Notes under the pieces: generated by a model
What the model was told of the DNA's origin: nothing
Databases searched by the model: none
The model's input: only the letters and a program-made list of their open reading frames with translations
Shown here: piece after piece, positions 18,085 to 29,300 of the stretch
Numbering within the stretch: the stretch's first letter is position 1
Layout: every line of letters begins with the position of its first letter
Position numbers and translations under genes: made by a program
NCBI RefSeq assembly: GCF_000014965.1
Contig: NC_008554.1
Location: forward strand, 496,001-560,000
Reading direction: 5' to 3'
Origin: Syntrophobacter fumaroxidans MPOB
Lineage (GTDB): Bacteria > Desulfobacterota > Syntrophobacteria > Syntrophobacterales > Syntrophobacteraceae
Length of the DNA stretch: 64,000 nt

Positions 18085-20019
18085 ATGAGCGCAGAGATAA
18101 GTGTAACGCTGGCAGACGGTACAACGAAATCCTTTCCCAGGGGCGTTTCCGCCGGTGAGGTCCTGAAAGCTTCCGGAGGGCCGAACGGTTGGGTGGCGGC
18201 CAAGGTCAACGGTGTGCCCGTGGACCTGATCGTCGGGATCGAGGAAGACGCCGCCGTTGAAGGAATACGGGCCGATTCCGAGGTGGGGCTCGAGATTCTT
18301 CGGCACAGTGCCGCCCACGTCATGGCCCAGGCCGTCAAGTCGCTGTTCCCCGAAGCCAGGGTGGCCATCGGGCCGGCCATCGACAACGGGTTCTATTACG
18401 ATTTCGAGGTGGAACGGCCGTTCACGCAGGACGATCTGGACAGGATCGAGGCGAAGATGAAGGAGCTCGTCGGGGCGAAATTGAAATTCGAACGGAAAGT
18501 GCTGCCTCGCGACGAAGCCATCGACTTCTTCACGCGCCGGGGAGAAGGATACAAGGTCGAGCTGTTGCAGGGATTTTCGGATCCGACGGTCTCTTTTTAC
18601 ACGCAGGGCGATTTCGTGGATCTGTGCCGCGGACCTCATGTGCCCCACAGCGGGTACGTCAGGGCGTTCAAGCTGACCAGCGTGGCCGGGGCCTACTGGC
18701 GGGGCGACGAGCACAACGCCATGCTGCAGAGGATTTACGGCACGGCGTTTGCCGATCGCGACGCGCTCAAGAAATACCTGCACTTTCTGGAAGAAGCTCA
18801 AAAGCGGGACCACCGGCGTCTGGGCCGGGAGTTGGATCTCTTCAGCTTCAGCGACGAGGTCGGCGCGGGAATGGTCATCTACCATCCCAGGGGAGCGTTG
18901 CTGCGGCACATCCTGGAGGCCTTCGAAAAACGGGAGCACCTGCGCAGGGGGTATCATATCGTTATGGGGCCGACCCTGCTCAAGACGGAGCTGTGGAAAC
19001 GGTCGGGCCATTTCGAGCACTACCGGGAGAACATGTACTTCACCGAGATCGAGGAGCAGTCCTACGGCATCAAGCCCATGAACTGCCTTGCCCATATGCT
19101 TATCTACAAGTCCCGGCTGCGAAGCTACCGGGATCTGCCTCTGCGCTATTTCGAGCTCGGCACCGTGCACCGCCATGAGCGGTCGGGCGTGCTGCACGGT
19201 CTGACGCGCGTAAGGCAGTTTACACAGGACGACGCGCATATCCTCTGCACGCCGGAGCAGTTGCACGGTGAAATTCAAAGCATTATCGACTTTGTGATTG
19301 AGGTGATGGGCATTTTCGGGTTTAATCATGAAATGGAAATCAGCACCCGCCCGGCAAAATCCATCGGTTCGGATGAAGACTGGGAACGCGCCACGAGCGC
19401 CCTTATCGACGCCTTGGAAGACAAGGGGATTCCGTACCAGGTGTGCGAAGGCGAAGGGGCGTTCTACGGGCCCAAGATTGACGTAAAATTGAGAGATGCG
19501 TTGGATCGCAAATGGCAATGCGCCACGATCCAGTGCGATTTCACGTTGCCGGACAGATTCGACCTCACGTATGTCGGCGTCGATGGGAACCGGCACCGGC
19601 CGGTGATGGTGCATCGTGTGGTTTTGGGGTCCCTGGAGCGGTTCATAGGGGTCCTGGTCGAGCATTTTGCGGGAGCGTTTCCGACGTGGCTCGCCCCCGT
19701 TCAGGCCATTGTGGTGACCGTGACCGACGGGCAGATCGAATTCGCCCGCAACATGTACGACCGGCTGCGGGAAGCGGGTGTGCGCGTCGAACTGGACGAC
19801 CGCAACGAGAAGCTCGGTTACAAGATTCGCGAGGCGCAAATGCAGAAGGTCCCATACATGCTGGTGATCGGAGACCGGGAGGTTGCCGCGGGCGGCGTAG
19901 CGCCGCGCCGGCGCGATGGGACTCAACTGGAACTGATTGCCCCCGAAGCCTTTGCGGCGATGATCCAGAAGGAATGTCTGGAGGCCACCAAGGGACGGGT
20001 GGGGCTGGGAATCGTATAG
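18085..20019 (+). CDS. thrS: Threonyl-tRNA synthetase
   Basis: 644 residues, normal for bacterial class II ThrRS. The order is an N-terminal TGS domain (about 1-65), the N2 editing domain with the [10 protein letters not shown] zinc/editing motif near 75, the catalytic core (motif 2 [14 protein letters not shown], motif 3 [11 protein letters not shown]) and a C-terminal anticodon-binding domain. The ATG at 18085 follows AGGAAG. It is the first gene of the thrS-infC-rpmI-rplT-pheS-pheT cluster, in the same order as in E. coli. Confidence 0.96.
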   Translation: MSAEISVTLADGTTKSFPRGVSAGEVLKASGGPNGWVAAKVNGVPVDLIVGIEEDAAVEGIRADSEVGLEILRHSAAHVMAQAVKSLFPEARVAIGPAIDNGFYYDFEVERPFTQDDLDRIEAKMKELVGAKLKFERKVLPRDEAIDFFTRRGEGYKVELLQGFSDPTVSFYTQGDFVDLCRGPHVPHSGYVRAFKLTSVAGAYWRGDEHNAMLQRIYGTAFADRDALKKYLHFLEEAQKRDHRRLGRELDLFSFSDEVGAGMVIYHPRGALLRHILEAFEKREHLRRGYHIVMGPTLLKTELWKRSGHFEHYRENMYFTEIEEQSYGIKPMNCLAHMLIYKSRLRSYRDLPLRYFELGTVHRHERSGVLHGLTRVRQFTQDDAHILCTPEQLHGEIQSIIDFVIEVMGIFGFNHEMEISTRPAKSIGSDEDWERATSALIDALEDKGIPYQVCEGEGAFYGPKIDVKLRDALDRKWQCATIQCDFTLPDRFDLTYVGVDGNRHRPVMVHRVVLGSLERFIGVLVEHFAGAFPTWLAPVQAIVVTVTDGQIEFARNMYDRLREAGVRVELDDRNEKLGYKIREAQMQKVPYMLVIGDREVAAGGVAPRRRDGTQLELIAPEAFAAMIQKECLEATKGRVGLGIV

Positions 20020-20112
20020 GACGGCATCCGACGCGGACGGTGCGGGTGCCGTTCGACGGGTGGCGAGAAATGCAAACCCAAAGGATCTGCGATCGGAAAG
20101 GAGGATGTGGTT

Positions 20113-20622
20113 CTGGATAAGCAAGTCAATGTCAACGAGAGGATTCGATCTTCTGAAGTCCGGGTGATCGGCCAGGACGGGCAGCAATTGGGGGTTTTGA
20201 GTCTGAAGAAGGCACTGGAATTGGCCGCGCAGGACGAGTTGGATCTGGTGGAGGTGGCTCCCAACGCGGATCCGCCGGTCTGCAAGATCATGGATTACGG
20301 AAAATTCAAATATCAGCAGAACAAGCGAACCCAGGAAGCCAAGAAAAAGCAGACCGTTATCCAGGTCAAGGAAGTGAAGATTCGGCCCAAAACGGACGAA
20401 CACGACCTGCTCGTGAAAATTCGGCACATCAAGAGGTTCCTGGCCCAGAAAGACAAAGCCAAGGTAACCATCCTCTTTCGTGGGCGGGAGATTGCTTATA
20501 CCGACCAGGGAACCAAGGTTCTGGAGCGGGTCAGGGAAGAACTGAAGGAAGATGCCGTGATCGAACAACCGCCCAAGATGGAAGGGCGTAACATGGTCAT
20601 GATATTGGCGCCGAAGGCATGA
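20113..20622 (+). CDS. infC: Translation initiation factor IF-3 with probable non-AUG (CTG) start
   Basis: 169 residues if started at 20113. The N-domain has the VNERIRSSEVRVIG and QQLGVLSLKKALE signatures, then the lysine-rich linker and the C-domain (IRPKTDEHDL, KVTILFRGRE). IF-3 binds the 30S subunit and proofreads start codons and initiator tRNA. No in-frame ATG exists near the start. AGGAGG ends at 20104, putting CTG at 20113 eight bases away, while the in-frame GTG at 20107 is only two bases away. A rare start codon is expected for infC because IF-3 represses its own mRNA through it (known in E. coli, which uses AUU). Confidence 0.9.
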   Translation: MDKQVNVNERIRSSEVRVIGQDGQQLGVLSLKKALELAAQDELDLVEVAPNADPPVCKIMDYGKFKYQQNKRTQEAKKKQTVIQVKEVKIRPKTDEHDLLVKIRHIKRFLAQKDKAKVTILFRGREIAYTDQGTKVLERVREELKEDAVIEQPPKMEGRNMVMILAPKA

Positions 20623-20641
20623 GTGCCTGAACAAAAAAGGC

Positions 20642-20670
20642 TTGACACGATTTTCGAAGCTTAATAAATT
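20642..20670 (+). promoter_or_regulatory. Predicted promoter upstream of rpmI-rplT
   Basis: TTGACA at 20642-20647 and TAAATT at 20665-20670, spaced by 17 bases, lie in the 238-base infC-rpmI gap. It would provide extra transcription of the ribosomal protein genes, with a leader of about 180 bases that is long enough for L20-type translational control. Confidence 0.5.
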
Positions 20671-20860
20671 TACGTGTTTCCGAATCGGAGATTGTTTCGG
20701 TCTTCATCCCCCCGTTTCCCGGCCTCGGGAGAAGGCTTTCCCGGCGGCGGCCGGCGGCTTGAGCGGTATGCGGAGCAGCGAGGGGGCGGCGGGGCCGTTT
20801 TGAGTTTCTGCGATCGGGCGTGAATGTTCTTGTGAATGGAGCAGTGGAAAGGATCGAGTG

Positions 20861-21058
20861 ATGCCAAAAATGAAGACGAACCGCGCGGCAGCGAAGCGGT
20901 TCAAACGGACCGGAACGGGCAAGTTCATGCGGGCCAGGGCGAACAAGAGTCATATTCTCACGAAGAAGAGCCCGCAGCGGAAGCGTCGCCTGCGGCAGGG
21001 TACGGCGGTGGACGCGATCAACGTTCGGGCCCTGGAACACATGCTGCCTTACCTGTAG
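20861..21058 (+). CDS. rpmI: 50S ribosomal protein L35
   Basis: 65 residues, highly basic, with the L35 hallmarks [15 protein letters not shown] at the start and [10 protein letters not shown] in the middle. The ATG at 20861 is preferred over the GTG directly before it because AAGGA is eight bases away. It is followed after 33 bases by rplT. Confidence 0.95.
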   Translation: MPKMKTNRAAAKRFKRTGTGKFMRARANKSHILTKKSPQRKRRLRQGTAVDAINVRALEHMLPYL

Positions 21059-21091
21059 AGGATCGGCGAATAGACAGAGGGAGTATCGGTA

Positions 21092-21445
21092 ATGCCTAGA
21101 GTAAAGAAAGCTGTTAAATCGCGCGAGCGCCGCAAGAAAATCCTGAAGTTGGCGAAAGGCTATCGTGGCGGCCGCGGGAAGCTGATTCGCAGTGCTTCCG
21201 AAACGGTGGATCGTGCCCTCAAGTTTGCCTACCGCGACCGCAAGACCCGTAAACGCCAGTTCCGAAGCCTGTGGATCATGCGCATCAATGCCGCCGCCCG
21301 CGAGCATGACCTGAGCTATTCGAGGTTCATGCATGCCCTGAAGAAGGCAAACATCGACATGGACCGCAAGGCATTGGCCCATCTTGCCGTGAACGACCCT
21401 GCAGCATTCGCCAAACTGGCCCGGATCGCCAAAGAAGCCGCCTGA
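21092..21445 (+). CDS. rplT: 50S ribosomal protein L20
   Basis: 117 residues, very basic, starting [17 protein letters not shown] and containing [11 protein letters not shown] and [17 protein letters not shown], the L20 signatures. L20 is needed early in 50S assembly and in other bacteria represses the infC-rpmI-rplT mRNA. AGGGAG precedes the ATG. The stop is one base before the pheS ATG. Confidence 0.96.
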
Positions 21446-21446
21446 A

Positions 21447-22457
21447 ATGGAAGACGCCGTTCGAAAGCTCCTGAATTCCGCCGATCACGAAGTTCTTGCC
21501 TTGGCCAACGATGCCAGGGCCATTGAGCAGTTGAAGGTGCGTTTTCTGGGTCGCAAGGGCGAATTGGCCAGGCTTTTCAAGGAGATGGGCAAAGTCCCGG
21601 AAGCTGAAAGACCGGCCGTGGGCAAGGTCCTCAACGAGGCCAAAGTCAGGCTCGAAGCCCTGTTCGCCGAAGCCTTGGAACGCGGGGGGGAGCAGGGGGC
21701 GGGACGCCGCGAACAAATCGATATCACCGTTCCGGGGCGACGACCGCCGCGCGGGCGGTTGCATCCCATCAGCCAGGTCGCCAGGGAAGTGTGCCGAATC
21801 TTCAACTGGCTCGGCTTCGAGATCGTGGAAGGCCCCGAAGTGGAACTGGACTATTACAACTTCGAGGCCCTGAATATCCCCAGGGACCACCCGGCCCGGG
21901 ACATGCAAGACACCTTCTACGTTTCGGACGACGTCGTCCTGCGAACGCACACTTCGCCCCTGCAGGTGCGAACGATGGAGAAGCGTCGTCCGCCCATCAG
22001 GGTCATCGCTCCAGGCAAGACCTACCGCTGCGATTCGGATGTGACCCACACGCCCATGTTCCACCAGGTGGAAGGACTCATGGTGGGAAAGGACATTTCT
22101 TTCGGCGATCTGAAAGGAATACTCACCATTTTCGTCCACCAGATGTTCGGAGCTGATGTGGGGCTGCGTTTCCGCCCCAGTTTTTTCCCGTTTACCGAGC
22201 CCAGCGCCGAAGTGGACATTCAGTGCGTCATGTGCAAGGGCGAGGGATGCCGGGTCTGTTCACAGACGGGCTGGCTGGAAATTCTCGGTTCAGGTATGGT
22301 TGATCCGGAGGTTTTCAGGATGGTCGGCTACGATCCCGAGGAAGTGACCGGTTTTGCCTTCGGCATGGGAATCGAACGGATCACCATGCTCAAATATGGG
22401 ATCGATGATCTGCGGCTTTTCTTCGAGAACGATTTCCGCTTCCTCAGGCAGTTTTAA
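21447..22457 (+). CDS. pheS: Phenylalanyl-tRNA synthetase alpha subunit
   Basis: 336 residues. An N-terminal coiled coil (about 1-90) is followed by the class II catalytic core: [14 protein letters not shown], the [12 protein letters not shown] segment (motif 1/2 region), [20 protein letters not shown] and the C-terminal [18 protein letters not shown] motif 3. It pairs with PheT as an alpha2beta2 enzyme. The start is essentially fused to the rplT stop and lacks its own strong ribosome site, so coupling is likely. Confidence 0.96.
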   Translation: MEDAVRKLLNSADHEVLALANDARAIEQLKVRFLGRKGELARLFKEMGKVPEAERPAVGKVLNEAKVRLEALFAEALERGGEQGAGRREQIDITVPGRRPPRGRLHPISQVAREVCRIFNWLGFEIVEGPEVELDYYNFEALNIPRDHPARDMQDTFYVSDDVVLRTHTSPLQVRTMEKRRPPIRVIAPGKTYRCDSDVTHTPMFHQVEGLMVGKDISFGDLKGILTIFVHQMFGADVGLRFRPSFFPFTEPSAEVDIQCVMCKGEGCRVCSQTGWLEILGSGMVDPEVFRMVGYDPEEVTGFAFGMGIERITMLKYGIDDLRLFFENDFRFLRQF

Positions 22458-22708
22458 GCCGGGAACCGTTCCGGCGCACGAACGGACGTCCAGGCGACGC
22501 CAGTCGGGATATGTGGCGGAATCGCAGGGGGCAGCCCCGTCACTTTCAAGCATCCGCCTTCCGTCCCACCCTGTAATTCCGATCTTCAGCCGTCGTCATC
22601 GAATGGGCAGCCGTTGTGCGCGCGGTGCCGAGGCGTGAAAGCCGGCATTCGTCTGCGCGCCCGATGCAGGGAGTGGGTGTCGCGAGGGCGGTCGATGATA
22701 GTATTCGC

Positions 22709-22737
22709 TTGGGTTCAAACGCTGCCATGCCGATAAT
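22709..22737 (+). promoter_or_regulatory. Possible promoter in the pheS-pheT gap
   Basis: TTGGGT at 22709-22714 and GATAAT at 22732-22737 are spaced by 17 bases, 18 bases before the pheT start. The pheS-pheT gap is 298 bases, unusually long for subunits of one enzyme, so a private pheT promoter is plausible. No open frame in the gap looks coding. Confidence 0.35.
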
Positions 22738-22755
22738 AACATTAAGGAATTCGAG

Positions 22756-25158
22756 ATGATTGTCAGCTTGAAGTGGCTCCGGGATTATGTTGAGACCTCG
22801 CTTTCCGTCGAGGAACTGACGCATCGACTGACGATGGTGGGGCTCGAAATCGACGGCTGTCATCCCTTGCATCCATGCCTGGGCAGGGTGGTGACGGCAC
22901 GGGTGGAAAAGGTTGAGCCGCACCCCCGGGCGGATCGTCTGAGCGTCTGCGAGGTTTCCGACGGGCACGGACGGTACTCCGTCGTGTGCGGCGCGCCCAA
23001 TGTGAAGGCGGGGCAGATCGTTCCGCTGGCGCTTCCCGGCGCCGAACTGGCAAGTGGTGTCAAAATCGGGCAGGCAACGATTCGAGGGGTGGCCTCGCTG
23101 GGCATGCTCTGTTCGCAGAAGGAACTGGGACTGGGCGAAGACGCCTCGGGAATCTGGCCTCTGCCGGGCGAGGTGCCTGTGGGGGTGCCCTTGTCCGAAG
23201 CCCTGGATCTAGACGACACGATCCTCGACGTCGCGGTGACCCCCAACCGCGGCGACTGCCTGTCCATCGTCGGCATTGCCCGCGAGATCGCGGCCATTTC
23301 CGGCGTGCGGTTGCGATATCCGGCCGTTGCGTGCCGGGAAACCGGGCCGGAGGTCGATTCCCTTGCCTCGGTTCGGATCGATGCTCCGGATGGATGCCCG
23401 CGATATGCCGCGCGCGTTATCGAAGGAATCACCGTCGGGCCTTCTCCGCAATGGCTCAAGGACAGGCTGGAAGCCGTCGGATTGCGGTCCATAAACAATA
23501 TCGTGGATGTGACGAACTACATCCTGATGGAATTGGGGCAACCGCTGCATGCGTTCGACTTCGACCTTTTGCGCGAGCAACGGATCGTCGTGCGTTATGC
23601 CCGCGAGGGCGAACGATTCACCACGCTGGATGGAACCGAGAGAATCTTGTTCGGGGATACCCTGATGATCTGTGACGGTGTGGGACCGGTTGCCGTGGCG
23701 GGGATAATGGGAGGACTCGATTCGGAAATCGGCGCGCGGACGAGGCGCGTGCTCATCGAGAGCGCCTGCTTCGAACCAAGGTGCATACGGCGCAGCAGTC
23801 GCAAGCTCGGCTTGCGAACGGAGTCGAGCTACCGTTTCGAGCGGGGTGTGGACCCGGAGGGTGTGATCCGCGCCCTGGACCGGGCTGCTCAACTGATGGT
23901 GGAAGTCGGCGGCGGAGACCTCGCGACGGGAAGGGTCGACGCGTATCCTCGCCCCGCCGAGAAACCGGTGCTGGTCCTGAGGACGGACCGGGTGAATCGT
24001 TTTCTGGGAACGGACCTCACCCCCGCGGAAATGGCCGGGGCGCTCCGCTCCATCGAGATGCAGGTCGAGGAGAACGGCGGCGGCCTCGAGGTGATCCCGC
24101 CGACTTTCCGGCCCGACATCACGCGCGAAGTCGATCTTGCTGAGGAAATCGCCAGGTTGGCCGGATACGACCGGGTGCCCGTGACCTACCCCGAGGTGCG
24201 AATGGAAGCCGCTTCGCTGGATCGGCATCTGCAGGCGCGGATGGACATCAAGGGCTATCTCGAGGGCGCGGGGTTCTTTGAGGCCATCAACTACTCGTTC
24301 GTTTCGATGGAATCCCTTCGGAAATTGAAATTCCCGGCGGGCGACAGGCGCCTGAATCCCGTTCAGATCAGGAACCCGCTCAGCGAGGAGCAGGCGGTGA
24401 TGCGCACCACGCTGGTGCCGAGCCTGCTGCAAACGGCCCGGTACAACTTCGATCACAAGAACGACGATCTGAAGCTGTTCGAATTGAGCAAGGTGTTTCT
24501 GCCCGTCGAGGGGGCCCCGCTCCCCGAGGAGGTCCACGAGGTGGCCGGGATTCTGGCCGGAAAGCGTTCCCTGAACCTGCTCTACGGCGGCGATGACGAC
24601 GTGGATTATGCCGACGCCAAGGGCATCGTGGAAGGGATCCTGGAACTCTTGCACATCGAGGGCGTTCGATTTGACTCCGAAGCTCCGCCTCCTTATCTGG
24701 ACGCGGCATGCGCCGCCACGATCATGCACGGGGAACTGAACCTCGGAGCCGTGGGAAGGGTGGCCGCCGACGTCCGGGCCGCCTTCGACCTGAAGAAACC
24801 CGTGTTCGTGTTCGATCTCGATTTCGAGAGACTGTTCGGAATCGCGCGGCCGCCCGCCTTTTTCAGCAGTTTGCCGAAATTCCCGTCGGTTTCGCGGGAC
24901 ATGGCGCTCGTCGTGGACGAGAGCGTTCCCGTGCAGGGGCCGTTCGATTTCATCCGGAGTCAGGGTGAAGCGCTCTTGGAACACATCGATATATTCGATA
25001 TATATAGAGACCCGCAATTGGGGGCCGGAAGAAAGAGCATCGGGTACAGGCTGGTTTACCGGGCTGCCGACCGCAGTTTGACCGACGAGGAAGTGAACCG
25101 CCTCCATGAAGGTTTGGTGAGCAAGGTTCTGGTGGAGTTCGACGCCAGGTTGAGATGA
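22756..25158 (+). CDS. pheT: Phenylalanyl-tRNA synthetase beta subunit
   Basis: 800 residues, standard length. An N-terminal tRNA-binding OB domain (about 40-150, with VEPHPRADRLSVCEV) is followed by the B3/B4 editing module, the B5 domain (about 400-475, RPDITREVDLAEEIARLAGYD), the catalytic-like core and the C-terminal anticodon-binding B8 domain (PKFPSVSRDMALVVD). AAGGAA precedes the ATG. Confidence 0.96.
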   Translation: MIVSLKWLRDYVETSLSVEELTHRLTMVGLEIDGCHPLHPCLGRVVTARVEKVEPHPRADRLSVCEVSDGHGRYSVVCGAPNVKAGQIVPLALPGAELASGVKIGQATIRGVASLGMLCSQKELGLGEDASGIWPLPGEVPVGVPLSEALDLDDTILDVAVTPNRGDCLSIVGIAREIAAISGVRLRYPAVACRETGPEVDSLASVRIDAPDGCPRYAARVIEGITVGPSPQWLKDRLEAVGLRSINNIVDVTNYILMELGQPLHAFDFDLLREQRIVVRYAREGERFTTLDGTERILFGDTLMICDGVGPVAVAGIMGGLDSEIGARTRRVLIESACFEPRCIRRSSRKLGLRTESSYRFERGVDPEGVIRALDRAAQLMVEVGGGDLATGRVDAYPRPAEKPVLVLRTDRVNRFLGTDLTPAEMAGALRSIEMQVEENGGGLEVIPPTFRPDITREVDLAEEIARLAGYDRVPVTYPEVRMEAASLDRHLQARMDIKGYLEGAGFFEAINYSFVSMESLRKLKFPAGDRRLNPVQIRNPLSEEQAVMRTTLVPSLLQTARYNFDHKNDDLKLFELSKVFLPVEGAPLPEEVHEVAGILAGKRSLNLLYGGDDDVDYADAKGIVEGILELLHIEGVRFDSEAPPPYLDAACAATIMHGELNLGAVGRVAADVRAAFDLKKPVFVFDLDFERLFGIARPPAFFSSLPKFPSVSRDMALVVDESVPVQGPFDFIRSQGEALLEHIDIFDIYRDPQLGAGRKSIGYRLVYRAADRSLTDEEVNRLHEGLVSKVLVEFDARLR

Positions 25159-25179
25159 TCACAGCCGAGGGACCGAAGA

Positions 25180-25563
25180 ATGAGCGAACGGGAACGTCCA
25201 TCATCGAAAGACGGGGGACCGGAGAAGAAACAGCCCTGTCTGGTGACGTATTTCATGGGTGATCAATTGCGCCGCGGGACATCGATGCATTTCAACGAGC
25301 GCGGGATTCTGGTGGTCTGCCAGGAGCCGGCGCCGCTGAACGCCAAGCTCAGGCTCGTGCTGCAGTTTCCGGGCATGAGGAATCCCGTCGAGGTTTACGG
25401 CGAGGTTGTCTGGGCGAACATTCATGGTCCGTCGGATGCGTTGACCCCGAGAGGGATGGGGGTCAAGTTCGTCAATGCGGAACGCGACACGGAGCGGTTG
25501 CTGGCCGAGTTGGCCGAGCAATATCCGGCGATCGGCGTGAGTTACAGCTGTTACTACACCTGA
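25180..25563 (+). CDS. PilZ-like domain protein
   Basis: 127 residues with a single PilZ-type beta-barrel: QLRRGTSMHFNERGILV at the start resembles the RxxxR/D-x-S-x-x-G c-di-GMP-binding segment in degenerate form, followed by a P-V-E-V-x-G-E-V-V-W strand and GMGVKFVN near the end. The canonical arginines are only partly conserved (RRGTS, then NERG in place of DxSxxG), so c-di-GMP binding is uncertain. It starts 21 bases after pheT and probably shares its transcript. Confidence 0.7.
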   Translation: MSERERPSSKDGGPEKKQPCLVTYFMGDQLRRGTSMHFNERGILVVCQEPAPLNAKLRLVLQFPGMRNPVEVYGEVVWANIHGPSDALTPRGMGVKFVNAERDTERLLAELAEQYPAIGVSYSCYYT

Positions 25564-25761
25564 GAGTTTTCACGTTGCGGGCGCCAGGATGCCCGTCGAG
25601 AGGAGTGCGTGCCGGGAAGCCGCACTGAGAGACAGTCCAGCCTCGGGCGATCGATCGAGGCTGTCGCGATACCCCGTTTACCATAGCCGGTGCCCGAATT
25701 CTCCCTTCGCTCGGGATCACGATAGGGAATCCCGAACGGCTGTGCATGTAAGGAAAGAGCC

Positions 25762-26310
25762 TTGAGCGTAGTTGAAACGGTCCTGGTGGCGCTGGCGCTC
25801 GGGTGCGACGCTTTTGCCGTCGGCATGGGCGTCGGGACCAGGTTCTGCAATCCCCGCCAGATTTTCCGCCTCTCGTTCCATTTCGGGTTGTTCCAGATGA
25901 TGATGCCGATCGCGGGCTGGTTCGTGGGAAGTCGCGCCGCCGATCTGGTGAGCACGTGGGGACCGTGGATTTCGTTCGCGCTGCTGCTTTTCATCGGAGG
26001 GAAAATGGCCTATGAGAGCTTCCGCTCGCTCGAAGCCGAGGACGGGGAGTGCCCCGATCCCACCAAAGGATCGAGCCTGGTCATGCTCTCCGTGGCAACC
26101 AGCATGGATGCCCTGGGGGTGGGATTCAGCTTCGGCATTCTCGGACAGCAGTTGTTCCTCTCGGCGGTGTGGATCGGCATCACCGCCGGAATCATGACCT
26201 GGGGGGCGATGAGGCTCGGGAATCGGCTCTCGAGACAGTTTGGCCGAAGGATGGAGACCGTGGGCGGGCTGATTTTGGTGGCGATAGCCGTTAAATTGCT
26301 TCTGTTCTGA
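25762..26310 (+). CDS. mntP: Manganese efflux pump MntP
   Basis: 182 residues with six membrane segments in two repeated halves; each half carries the acidic transport motif, ALGCDAFAVGMG at about 12-23 and ATSMDALGVG at about 111-120. MntP exports Mn2+. The start is TTG at 25762 with AAGGAAAG upstream; no ATG fits. The 198-base leader contains stem-loops, but a convincing yybP-ykoY manganese riboswitch core was not found. purL follows after 17 bases. Confidence 0.92.
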   Translation: MSVVETVLVALALGCDAFAVGMGVGTRFCNPRQIFRLSFHFGLFQMMMPIAGWFVGSRAADLVSTWGPWISFALLLFIGGKMAYESFRSLEAEDGECPDPTKGSSLVMLSVATSMDALGVGFSFGILGQQLFLSAVWIGITAGIMTWGAMRLGNRLSRQFGRRMETVGGLILVAIAVKLLLF

Positions 26311-26327
26311 CGCATTGGAATCATGCC

Positions 26328-29300
26328 ATGGCGACACGACTTGAGATATCGCTCAAAGAACATCTGTTTGACGCCGAAGGGGCCGGCCTGTGCCGAAAGA
26401 TCAAGGACTACTTCGGCTGGGATGTCCAACGGGCCCGTGTCATTCATATCTTGACACTCGACACGGGGCTTACCGGGGTTGAGCTCGAGGCCGTCCGCAA
26501 GGAGATATTCACCAACCCGGTGACACAGGTGTCGGTGTACGGAACGTCGGCGGTTCGGTTCGACTGGGCGATCTGGGTGGGGTACCGCCCCGGCGTGAGG
26601 GATACCGCGGGCAGTGTGGCTGTCGAGGCCATCTCCGATCTGCTCGGCCGGAAGCTGGGCGCGGAAGAGTCCGCCTACACGTCCAGGCTCTACCTCCTTT
26701 CGGGGACCCGCCTCGGTAAAACGGAAGTCGAAACCGTTGCGCGTGAGTTGCTTGCCAACGACATCGTCCAGCAGTGGCGCATATACCGTTACGACGAATG
26801 GGATCCCGCCGGGGGAGTCGGGATCATTCTGCCCAGGGTGGTGCTTCCGCACACTCCCGAAACCCGGGAGATGCCCATCGAATCCCCGGAAGACCTGATG
26901 CGATTGAGCGACGAGCGCAACCTGGCGCTCAATCCCCTCGACGTTCCGGTGATCCTCGACTACTTCGCTCGTCCGGAGGTCGTCCGGGCGCGCCGCGAAA
27001 TGGGCCTGGGGGCGCCCACGGACGTCGAGCTCGAAGCGATTTCGCAAGCCCGCAGCGACCACTGCAATCACAACACGTTTCGGGGGAAGTTCCACTACCG
27101 GGATCTTGCGACCGGCGAGCGCACGGTCGTGGACAACCTCTTCAAGACCTGTATCGAAGCCCCCACGCTTGCCATCCAGGCGGAGAAGGACTGGGTGGTA
27201 TCGGTCCTCTGGGACAACGCCGGCGTTGCCCGCTTCGACGACAACAACAACTACGTCATCACCGGCGAAACCCACAACAGCCCATCCAACATGGAAGCCT
27301 ACGGCGGAGCGCTCACGGGCATTGTGGGGATTTACCGGGACATCATGGGAACGGGCAAGGGAGCGAGGCTGACGGCCGGCCTCTACGGGTACTGCGTGGG
27401 GCCCAAGGATTACCGGGGTCCGTTGCGGCCGCACCTGCACCCCCGACGGCTGCTCGACGGCATCGTGGAAGGGGTGAAGGACGGAGGAAACAAGCACGGG
27501 GTTCCGACGCCTTTCGGAAACCTGTTCTTCCACCCGTCTTTTCTCGGCAAGTGCCTGGTGTTCGTGGCCGCCCTGGGCATCATGCCGCGGCTGGTCCGGG
27601 GGGAACCTTCGGATCTCAAGCGCCCGGACCCGGGAGATTTCATCATCATGAGCGGCGGTCGCGTGGGCAAGGACGGTATCCACGGAGTCACGGCATCCAG
27701 CGAGATCTACAGTGAAAGCACCCCCGCGGGTCATGTTCAGATCGGCGACCCCTATACCCAGAAGAAGATGCACGATTTTCTGCTGGAAGCGCGCGACGAG
27801 GGGCTCATTTCATTCATCACGGACAACGGCGGCGGCGGTCTTTCCTCCTCGGTCGGGGAATCGGCGCGGTTTTGCGGGGGCGCCCGCGTCGAGCTGGACA
27901 AGGTTCCCCTGAAGTACGAAGGCCTCGATCAGTGGGAGATCTGGGTATCGGAATCCCAGGAACGGATGACCGTGGCGGTCAATCCCCGGCATCTCGACCG
28001 GTTCATGGAACTGTCGCGCAGGCACGAAGTGGAAAGCACGGCCATCGGCACATACGGCTCCGACGGCAGGCTGCACCTGACGTACCGGGGGAAGACCTGC
28101 GCGTGCCTCGACCTGAGTCTCTTCACGGAAGCGTTCCCGCAATGGGAATTCGAAGCCGACTGGCAACCTCCGGACAACCGCGGACTGCATGAGCCGGTGC
28201 TTGCGGAACCGGCGGATTACGGGCGGTTGCTGCACGATGTCCTGGCCCGCCCCAACGTGTGCTCCCGGGAATGGATCCAGCGGCAGTACGACCACGAAGT
28301 GCAGGGGGGCAGCGTCATCAAGCTGATGACCGGCGTGGACCGTGACGTGCCCAACGATGCGGCCGTCCTTCGCCCCGCCCTGGAAAGCAGGCGGGGGCTG
28401 GCGGTTTCCCAGTCGATCAATCCGACCTATTCCGCCATCGACACCTACCACATGGTTGCCGCGACCATCGATGAAGCGGTGCGGCGGCTGGTGGCCGTCG
28501 GGGGGAGACTTGAGGAGATCGGAGGGGTCGACAATTTCTGCTGGCCGAGCGTTCAATACGACCCCGTGAGCAATCCGGACGGCAGGTACAAGGCCGCTCA
28601 ACTCGTGCGGGCAAACTGGGCGCTTCGAGACATCTGCCTTGCTTTCGGCATTCCGCTGCTCTCGGGCAAGGACAGCATGTACGTGGACGGGCATCTTGGC
28701 GGGGCTTACGGGGAACGGCACAAGATATCGGGGCTGCCGACGATGCAGTTTACGGCGACCACCGTCGTGCCCGACATCTCCGATTGTCAGACCATGGACG
28801 TCAAGACCGCCGGGGATCTCGTCTATGTGCTCGGCTGGACCCACGACGAGCTGGGAGGTTCCGAGTATTACGATTGCTTCGGATACCTCGGGCGGAACGT
28901 TCCCGAGCTCGATCCCGAATCGGTGCTGCCCGTCTATCGGGTGGTGGAAAAGGCCATAAGGGAGGGGCTGGTCGCCTCCTGCCACGGCATCTACCGGGGC
29001 GGGCTGGGAGTCCACGCAGCCATGGCCGCGATGGCGGGGGGACTCGGAATGAGGCTCGACCTGGAGAAAGTGCCGGTTGCGCATGCGGGCGCGCAGGCGA
29101 AAAGCGGTCCCGGACCGCGCGACGATCATATCCTGTTCAGCGAGTCGTGCGGGCGCTTCATCCTCACTGTTTCACCCGCCATGCGCGGCGCCTTCGAAGC
29201 CATGGCGGGCGGGCTGCCGTGCGCTCCGGTCGGGGAGGTCCTGGCCGAACCGGTGTTTGTCGTCGCCGGGAGGAGTGGAAACGTGCTGTTGGAGGAACCC

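Noticed and set aside
25564-25761. yybP-ykoY manganese riboswitch upstream of mntP
   Set aside because: The location is right and stems exist, but the conserved GGGGAGUAG-type loop and its partner could not be found. A covariance search (Rfam RF00080) would settle it.
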